This document shows positions 21,561 through 26,602 of a stretch of 26,602 bases of DNA, piece by piece; the stretch's first letter is position 1; each line of letters opens with the position of its first letter. The notes beneath the pieces are model-generated. The model did not search any database. It was not told the DNA's origin and was given only the letters and a program-made list of their open reading frames with translations. The position numbers were made by a program, and so were the translations under genes. Origin of the DNA: Bacilli bacterium. GTDB lineage: Bacteria > Bacillota_I > Bacilli_A > RF39 > UBA660. Location of the stretch: NCBI GenBank assembly GCA_029004695.1, contig JAQVZB010000005.1:1-26602 (forward strand), in the 5' to 3' direction.

Positions 21561-21734
21561 TCACAAATCTTTATATATTATCATAGCCGAAAAACAATAA
21601 ATTTGTTCTTCTCCGCTTGCTGTTACATCAATATCATATTTAATATCAATCACATCAATATTGTTTTGTAAAAAATTATTTATTGATGCTTCTAAATCTT
21701 TTTCATGAGATTCATCAAATATTTTCACTTTCAT
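21561..21734 (-). CDS. cse60: Small sporulation protein, Cse60 family
   Basis: 57 aa, reading MKVKIFDESHEKDLEASINNF at the start and EEQIYCFSAMIIYKDL at the end; the ends match what I recall of B. subtilis Cse60 (about 60 aa, a sigma-E-dependent sporulation gene of unknown biochemical role). AAAAGGAGGG 8 bases before the ATG is one of the strongest ribosome-binding sites in the window. The gene ends 10 bases before the flippase gene and is probably cotranscribed with it. A 0A-box-like TGTCGAG lies about 50 bases upstream. Confidence 0.8.
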   Translation of the reverse strand: MKVKIFDESHEKDLEASINNFLQNNIDVIDIKYDIDVTASGEEQIYCFSAMIIYKDL

Positions 21735-21782
21735 ATTATACCCTCCTTTTAAAAAAGGATAGCATTTTTAAATTTAAAAAAA

Positions 21783-21789
21783 TGTCGAG
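21783..21789 (+). promoter_or_regulatory. Possible Spo0A box upstream of cse60
   Basis: TGTCGAG matches the 0A-box core TGnCGAA at six of seven positions, about 50 bases upstream of the cse60 start. A single imperfect site, so weak. Confidence 0.2.
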
Positions 21790-21869
21790 GATAAAATAGA
21801 AATCTCACTCATAACCTAATTATACAAAAATTAATAAAATAGTGATATATGCAAATATAAGTTTTACAC

Positions 21870-22547
21870 TTATTTTGCAATATATTCACTTACGATATCA
21901 TATATTTCTTTATTTATTTCTTCAATTGATCTTATCTTTTTATTAGCTACACATTTTATGGTATTAAATTTATATCTTTCGGCCATTAAAAAGTAAGTTT
22001 TTTCAGCATTAATCAAATGATTTGCATCACGCTCAGCGCCATCTTTATCTTTTCTTTTACATCTTAATTTTTTACCATATTTATATGGTAAGTATAAAAA
22101 GATAACTTTATCTGGTTTAGGTAAATCTAACATTTGAAATTCTAAATGTTCTAGCCATAACAACATTTCGATTTTTTCATTTTCATTATCTAATTTTGCT
22201 CCTTGATGACCCATATTAGATTCAACATAACGATCCATAATTATAATATAGCCTTTATCTAAATTTTCTTTAATTAAGTTTACATTATATAATCGATCAG
22301 CTGCATAATAAAGAGCTGCCACTTTAGGTGGTATATTAGTTGTTCCTTCCGGAAAAGTACACTTTCCATAATCAGGTTTTCCTAAAATATTAGCTGCTAT
22401 TATTGCTCCTGTTGGCGTATTATACATTGGAAATGATATAAATACTGCCTTTTTACCTTCTTTATTTAATTTATCTACTAAAGCCCTTGCTTGGGTTTCT
22501 TTTCCTGAACAATCTGTTCCTTCGATTACAATAATTTTACCTTGCAT
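21870..22547 (-). CDS. tmk: Thymidylate kinase, divergent form
   Basis: 225 aa. The P-loop EGTDCSGKETQARAL, the DRYVESNMGHQGAKL segment (DRY motif) and the LID-like stretch RCKRKDKDGAERD identify a dTMP kinase, which makes dTDP for DNA synthesis. The long insertion FPEGTTNIPPKVAALYYAADRLYN is typical of a divergent Firmicute branch rather than the compact E. coli form. The ATG has TAGGAG 6 bases upstream. It follows priA after 55 bases; only a weak hairpin (AAATAAG/CTTATATTT) is seen after its stop. Confidence 0.85.
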   Translation of the reverse strand: MQGKIIVIEGTDCSGKETQARALVDKLNKEGKKAVFISFPMYNTPTGAIIAANILGKPDYGKCTFPEGTTNIPPKVAALYYAADRLYNVNLIKENLDKGYIIIMDRYVESNMGHQGAKLDNENEKIEMLLWLEHLEFQMLDLPKPDKVIFLYLPYKYGKKLRCKRKDKDGAERDANHLINAEKTYFLMAERYKFNTIKCVANKKIRSIEEINKEIYDIVSEYIAK

Positions 22548-22602
22548 ATATTCTCCTACTTCTACTTTAATAATCTTATTATATATTTATAGTTTATGCA
22601 AA

Positions 22603-24774
22603 TTATATTCTAACTGGATCAACATCTATTTCAATCGATATATTTTTCTCAGTAATATACATGCTATCTAAAAGTTTTATTGCTTCTTTTATATAATCAA
22701 AATTCTTATATTTTAAAATTATTTGAAAGCGATAAATATTGTTTATTTTAAACATCCCTGCCGTAGTCGGACCCAATATAATAGTATTATTTAAATTTTC
22801 ATTTAAGTATTTAGCAATTTTATTTGCTTTTATTGATGCTTTATTATAATCTTTAGATGCTATTTTTAAAATAGTTAAATAATAATAAGGGGGATAATTT
22901 AATAATTTTCTAATCTTCATCTCATATTTATATAAATTAAGATAATTATTTTCTTCTACAAACTTGATAATTGGATTATCAGGGTTGAAGGTTTGAATAA
23001 TAACTTCTCCCTCTAATTCACTTCTTCCAGCTCTTCCTGAAACTTGATTAAGTAAACTAAAAGTATATTCTCCACTTCTAAAGTCAGGAATATTTAAAGA
23101 TTCATCAGCATTAATTACTCCTACTAAAGTTACTTTAGGAAAATCTAATCCTTTTGATATCATTTGAGTACCGATCAAAATATCTACTTCTTCATTTTCA
23201 ATTTGTTTAATAATATTTTCATGAGAGCCTTTTTTAATTGTTGTATCAGCATCCATCCTAATAATGTTAGCTTCGGGATATTTTTCTTTAATCGTTTCTT
23301 CTAGTTTTTCAGTTCCTAAACCGTATGAAGTTAAAGCTTTTTCTTTACAACTAGGACAAATTTCCGGTTTAAAAATGGTATATCCACAATAATGACATTT
23401 TAAATTATTTTTATGTTTATGATAAGTTAGACTTATTTCACAATTTGGACATTTAAAAATATGACTACAATTAACACAAGTTACAATTGTATTAAATCCT
23501 CTTCGATTTAAAAATATCATTATTTGCTCTTTATTTTTCAATCTTTCTTTAATTTTTTGATCAAGAGCATCACTAATTATCATATTTCTTTTTTTAGCTT
23601 CTAAACTCATATCAATAATATTAATTTTAGGTATTTTAGATAATCCAATTCGATTATTCATCGCAATAAGTTTATAATTCCCTTTTAAGCCCCTAGCATA
23701 GGCCTCTAAAGATGGCGTTGCACTTCCAAGAACTAAAGGAACATTATGATACTCACTTCTTTTTAAAGCTATGTCAATAGCATTATACCTCGGATTATTT
23801 TCTTGTTTATAATTAGTGCTATGTTCTTCATCAACAATAATAATCCCAATCTTTTTAAGAGGAGTAAATATGGCACTTCTAGTTCCCACTACGATTTTAA
23901 TTTCCTCATTAATAATTTTTTTATATTCATCATGTCTTTCGCCATCAGATAAACCACTATGAAAAATAGCAACATTAAAACCAAATCGATTATAAAAACG
24001 ATTGACTATTTGAGTCGTTAAACTTATTTCCGGAACAAGCATAATGGCTGTTTTACCTTTGCTTATAACCTTTTCAATTAGATTCATATATACTTCTGTT
24101 TTACCTGATCCTGTTACCCCATGAATTAAATAAGTATTTTTATTATTTAAATCAACACTATTTATAACCATTTCTTGCTCTTTTGTTAATTTAATTTTCT
24201 TTTCTTTTATCTTTTCTTTGTTTAATCGATATTTTGTTTCATATTTTAAAGAAATAATATCTTTTGCTAATAATTCCTTTATTACATAAGTATTATATTC
24301 TTTTTTTAATACTATTTCTTTATTTAATAATCTATTAATAAGTTCAATTTTTTTTAGGCTTCTTTTATTGTTTATTATAAATTCCCGAGCTTTATTTTCA
24401 TCTTTAATATTAAGATAAATATTATATAAATTGTAATTAGTATTGATAGTTTTAATTTTTAAACTACTTGGAAACATCGTATTATAAGCTGTTATTAAAG
24501 TACATAAAGTTTTTTCTTTTAAATAAAGTCCTAATTCTAATAATTCTTTATTTAAAACCAAATCTTCATTACTAATTTTTATTATTTCTTTTAATTGATC
24601 ATAATTTTCTTCGTCTTTAATATTAATAACAAAACCATTGATTTTTTGATTACCAAAAGGAACAATTACTTTCATTCCAACTTTTAATTTAGCTTTTAAA
24701 TTATCAGGTATTATATATGTAAAGCTTCTATCAAGTGATTTAACACCATATTCTACTAATACATCTGCATACAT
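22603..24774 (-). CDS. priA: Primosomal helicase PriA
   Basis: 723 aa, shorter than B. subtilis PriA (805) through a reduced N-terminal part. The N-terminal 3'-DNA-binding domain starts ADVLVEYGVKSLDRSFTYIIP. The helicase core has Walker A HGVTGSGKTEVY, the DEEH box (VDEEHSTNYKQ), GSATPSLE and TQMISKGLDFPKVTLV. Between the two helicase lobes lies the zinc-binding region with four CxxC pairs (CVNCSHIFKCPNC...CHYCGY...CPSC), as in other PriA. It reloads the replicative helicase at stalled forks. GAGGAGG precedes the ATG. It is divergent from the Y-family polymerase gene. Confidence 0.95.
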   Translation of the reverse strand: MYADVLVEYGVKSLDRSFTYIIPDNLKAKLKVGMKVIVPFGNQKINGFVINIKDEENYDQLKEIIKISNEDLVLNKELLELGLYLKEKTLCTLITAYNTMFPSSLKIKTINTNYNLYNIYLNIKDENKAREFIINNKRSLKKIELINRLLNKEIVLKKEYNTYVIKELLAKDIISLKYETKYRLNKEKIKEKKIKLTKEQEMVINSVDLNNKNTYLIHGVTGSGKTEVYMNLIEKVISKGKTAIMLVPEISLTTQIVNRFYNRFGFNVAIFHSGLSDGERHDEYKKIINEEIKIVVGTRSAIFTPLKKIGIIIVDEEHSTNYKQENNPRYNAIDIALKRSEYHNVPLVLGSATPSLEAYARGLKGNYKLIAMNNRIGLSKIPKINIIDMSLEAKKRNMIISDALDQKIKERLKNKEQIMIFLNRRGFNTIVTCVNCSHIFKCPNCEISLTYHKHKNNLKCHYCGYTIFKPEICPSCKEKALTSYGLGTEKLEETIKEKYPEANIIRMDADTTIKKGSHENIIKQIENEEVDILIGTQMISKGLDFPKVTLVGVINADESLNIPDFRSGEYTFSLLNQVSGRAGRSELEGEVIIQTFNPDNPIIKFVEENNYLNLYKYEMKIRKLLNYPPYYYLTILKIASKDYNKASIKANKIAKYLNENLNNTIILGPTTAGMFKINNIYRFQIILKYKNFDYIKEAIKLLDSMYITEKNISIEIDVDPVRI

Positions 24775-24829
24775 ATAAAATACCTCCTCACCTTTTAAAA
24801 TTATATCAAAATTATGTAATATTTACCAG

Positions 24830-24858
24830 TTGAAATTATAGTACAAACGTTCTATAAT
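24830..24858 (+). promoter_or_regulatory. Sigma-A promoter with LexA-like operator in the spacer
   Basis: TTGAAA at 24830-24835, a 17-base spacer and TATAAT at 24853-24858. The spacer contains GTACAAACGTTC (24841-24852); on the other strand it reads GAACGTTTGTAC, which fits the Firmicute SOS box GAAC-N4-GTTC except for one base. The operator fills the space between -35 and -10 of a repair polymerase gene, where LexA would block RNA polymerase. Confidence 0.6.
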
Positions 24859-24874
24859 TTAGATAGGTGAAAAT

Positions 24875-26122
24875 ATGGAAAATATAAATGTTAAAAGAAG
24901 TATTATCGCTATTGATTTAAAAAGTTTTTTTGCCGCTTGTGAATGTATTGAAAGAAAATTAGATATGTTCACTACTCCTTTAATAGTATGCTCTAATAAT
25001 AAAGGTGCCATGACTTTAGCAATAACTCCTTATTTAAAACAATTTGGTATTAGCAGTAGATCAAGAATTTATGATTTACCTAAAAATATTAAATATCTTA
25101 AAGTTCCCCCTAGAATGGGATTATACCAAAAGAAAAGTAATGAAGTAATAAAGGTATATGAAGAATATATATCTAATGAAGATATGCATATCTATTCAAT
25201 CGATGAAGTATTTTTAGATGTTACAAATTATTTATCATTATATAAAAAAACTCCTTATGAACTAGCATTATTTCTTTTAGAAAAAGTAAAAGAAAAAACC
25301 GGACTAGTTGGAGCAGCAGGTATCGGACCAAATATCATATTAGCTAAAGTAGCAATGGATTTAGATGCTAAAAATAGTAAAGATAATATTGCTTTATGGT
25401 CTTTTAAAGATGTTAAAACTAAACTATGGAAGATCGAACCTTTATCTCAAATGTGGGGAATTGGTTATCGAATGGAAAAGAATTTAAATTCTTTAGGTAT
25501 CTTTTCAATTAAAGATTTAGCTTGTTTTAATAAAAATATTTTAAAAGAAAAATATGGGGTTTTAGGTCTTGAATTATGGAACCATGCTAATGGAATTGAT
25601 TTAACTACTATAAGTGATTTAAATAAAGAACCTAAAAATAAATCAATCAGTCGCGGTCAAGTATTATTTAAAGATTACAATGCTAAAAACATTACTTTAA
25701 TTATCAAAGAAACGATTGATTTACTTACGAAAAAATTACGAGATACTAAAAAAAGTACTTCTTCAGTTGCTTTATCAATAAGATATTCTAAAAATATTGG
25801 GGGTGGTTTTTCGAAAAGAGTAAAATTAGATAAATTAACTAAAGATTCCAAAGATATTTATTTAGTATGCATGAATATTTTTGATAAATATTATGATAAC
25901 TTACCTATTAGACAAATAACTATTCATTTAGGGGGTTTAATAGATGATATTGGTGAGCAACTTAGTTTATTTCAGTCTTATGAAGAAATAACTACCGTTA
26001 ATAAAGCTAATCAAGCAATTGATTTTATTAAAGAAAAATATGGCCCTAATAGTATTTTAAATGCTTCTAGTTTACTTGATGATTCAACAATAATATCAAG
26101 AAATATAAAAAATGGTTTTTAA
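24875..26122 (+). CDS. Y-family DNA polymerase, UvrX/UmuC-like
   Basis: 415 aa. Palm residues are intact: Asp14 in IAIDLKSFFAACE (Phe19 as steric gate) and Asp110-Glu111 in YSIDEVFLDV. The middle part AAGIGPNIILAKVAMDLDAK, then LWKIEPLSQMWGIGYRMEKNLNSLGI is close to B. subtilis UvrX (SP-beta) and YqjW rather than DinB/YqjH. A sliding-clamp motif QLSLF occupies residues 362-366. It would carry out translesion synthesis, probably after SOS induction given the LexA-like operator. UvrX homologues are often on mobile elements; here the base composition is like the neighbours. A double-hairpin terminator follows. Confidence 0.93.
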   Translation: MENINVKRSIIAIDLKSFFAACECIERKLDMFTTPLIVCSNNKGAMTLAITPYLKQFGISSRSRIYDLPKNIKYLKVPPRMGLYQKKSNEVIKVYEEYISNEDMHIYSIDEVFLDVTNYLSLYKKTPYELALFLLEKVKEKTGLVGAAGIGPNIILAKVAMDLDAKNSKDNIALWSFKDVKTKLWKIEPLSQMWGIGYRMEKNLNSLGIFSIKDLACFNKNILKEKYGVLGLELWNHANGIDLTTISDLNKEPKNKSISRGQVLFKDYNAKNITLIIKETIDLLTKKLRDTKKSTSSVALSIRYSKNIGGGFSKRVKLDKLTKDSKDIYLVCMNIFDKYYDNLPIRQITIHLGGLIDDIGEQLSLFQSYEEITTVNKANQAIDFIKEKYGPNSILNASSLLDDSTIISRNIKNGF

Positions 26123-26159
26123 TAGGTATATTTTTTAAAAAATAAACTATAATATTAAA

Positions 26160-26188
26160 GAGATAGCAAACAGTTAGTTTGCTATCTC
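26160..26188. repeat. Perfect 12-bp hairpin
   Basis: GAGATAGCAAAC and GTTTGCTATCTC flank a 5-base loop (AGTTA). It lies just after a TATAAT (26149-26154) that would place a transcription start at its first base. On the minus strand it is followed by TTTAATATT. Confidence 0.85.
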
Positions 26189-26190
26189 GT

Positions 26191-26227
26191 CTGAGCACAC
26201 AGTGTAACACTGTGTGCTCAGTTTTTT
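26191..26227 (+). terminator. Perfect 14-bp terminator hairpin
   Basis: CTGAGCACACAGTG and its exact complement surround a 3-base loop, followed by six T. It is two bases downstream of the other hairpin and is the strongest terminator in the window. Confidence 0.93.
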
Positions 26228-26296
26228 AAACTTTAAAATTTTTTGCTTCTTTTATAGTTTTTTTTATATCTAATTGGTACCAAATCAAATTTAACA

Positions 26297-26323
26297 TCAA
26301 AAAAGCCCTTAAAATAAAGGCTT
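26297..26323 (-). terminator. tRNA-Ala terminator
   Basis: On the minus strand AAGCC (26323-26319) pairs with GGCTT (26307-26303), followed by TTTTTTGATG. It lies about 10 bases after the tRNA 3' end. Confidence 0.7.
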
Positions 26324-26333
26324 AATCTTCTTA

Positions 26334-26410
26334 TGGTGGAGAATATCGGATTCGAACCGATGACCCTCTGCGTGCAAGGCAGATGCTCTAGCCAGCTGAG
26401 CTAATTCCCC
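26334..26410 (-). tRNA. tRNA-Ala (anticodon UGC)
   Basis: A complete 77-base cloverleaf: acceptor GGGGAAT/ATTCTCC (one G-U pair), D-arm GCTC/GAGC, anticodon stem TCTGC/GCAGA with loop CTTGCAC (anticodon TGC), T-arm ATCGG/CCGAT with loop TTCGAAT, discriminator A and an encoded CCA. It reads GCN alanine codons. A promoter lies directly upstream and a terminator downstream, so it is transcribed alone. Confidence 0.97.
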
Positions 26411-26422
26411 ATAAGAACATAA

Positions 26423-26453
26423 TAATATTAACATATTATAATTTTAAAATCAA
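26423..26453 (-). promoter_or_regulatory. Promoter of tRNA-Ala
   Basis: On the minus strand TTGATT, a 17-base spacer and TAATAT (with TG one base before it), placing the transcription start about 7 bases before the tRNA. Confidence 0.6.
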
Positions 26454-26532
26454 TATTAAAAATATTTTAATAAATTTTTGCAAATTGAAACATTAAGTGT
26501 CCAGTGCCATGATATTAATTTTAATTGATGAT

Positions 26533-26602
26533 CTATATTTCTAATTTTACCATATTTGAACTTTTATAATCAAACATAGGTCTTAAATAATTATTTAACC
26601 AG
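26533..26602 (-). pseudogene. Possible C-terminal fragment of a transposase at the right edge
   Basis: From the window edge the minus strand reads WLNNYLRPMFDYKSSNMVKLEI followed by TAG at 26533. The WLNNYLRPMFDYKS part recalls the C-terminus of IS240/IS6-type transposases (KRWLNNYLRPMFGFKSF...), which normally go on to GIEL.HM.RKGQ; here it stops early. If this is right it is a decayed or truncated element. The stretch is too short to be sure and the rest of 26411-26532 contains only the tRNA promoter. Confidence 0.2.

Noticed and set aside
1..26602. Mycoplasma-type code with TGA as Trp
   Set aside because: TGA ends several genes (for example 2392, 21561 and 463) and Trp in conserved positions is TGG.
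1..26602. CRISPR array, prophage or toxin-antitoxin cassette
   Set aside because: No spaced direct repeats, phage structural genes or toxin-antitoxin pairs were seen; dut and the UvrX-like gene can be phage-borne but lie among housekeeping genes here.

Overview
The window is gene-dense, very AT-rich DNA (low GC by eye) that uses the standard bacterial code: TGA terminates several genes and Trp is TGG. The gene content points to a spore-forming, small-genome Firmicute of the Bacilli/Erysipelotrichia/Mollicutes-relative type. It carries sigma-E, sigma-G, SpoIIGA, YlmC/YmxH, Cse60 and CotY/ExsY homologues next to ftsAZ, murT-gatD, lspA, rluD and a T-box-like leader. The exact lineage is inferred, not read from a marker gene.

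Layout. 1-1194 (minus) holds a coupled pair of secreted or anchored surface proteins, the first running off the left edge. 1298-3772 holds a metallophosphoesterase, a tiny Tyr/Gly-rich protein that looks like a spore-surface protein, a SEDS (RodA/FtsW) polymerase and an 87-aa unknown. 3801-6754 holds a rhomboid protease, a TspO-like membrane protein, rluD and lspA. 6805-11720 (minus) is a condensed sporulation/division locus, in transcription order ftsA, ftsZ, terminator, spoIIGA, sigE, sigG, ylmC, followed by lspA-rluD. This is the Bacillus subtilis order with the intervening genes removed. 11888-13935 (plus) is murT-gatD. 13959-14828 has a cysteine-rich CotY/ExsY-type coat protein divergent from a membrane-tethered EIIB-like protein. 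14843-16640 (minus) is a T-box-type leader, dut and tyrS. 16714-19504 (minus) is trmB, a lipoprotein, an acidic protein and a YtxG/YtxH-like pair. 19565-21734 holds a Met/Gly-rich coiled-coil protein, a MurJ/YtgP-type flippase and the very small cse60. 21870-24774 is tmk and priA. 24875-26122 is a Y-family polymerase (UvrX-like) with a LexA-like operator, then two perfect hairpins and tRNA-Ala(UGC). The right edge has no convincing complete gene.

How the genes work together: SEDS polymerase, MurJ-type flippase, MurT/GatD and FtsA/FtsZ act in wall synthesis and division. SpoIIGA would activate pro-sigma-E in the mother cell, sigma-G would act in the forespore, and the coat-like genes carry candidate mother-cell promoters. 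LspA would process the lipoprotein encoded further along.

The most notable observations are: a GatD that keeps its fold but lacks both the catalytic Cys and the catalytic His, beside a MurT with a changed P-loop; two developmental genes (sigG and the Tyr-rich gene) whose ribosome-binding sites lie in the 3' arm of a hairpin while a candidate sporulation promoter would start inside that hairpin; a compact T-box-like leader without an obvious competing terminator, placed before dut rather than directly before tyrS; and an EIIB domain without its phosphocysteine.
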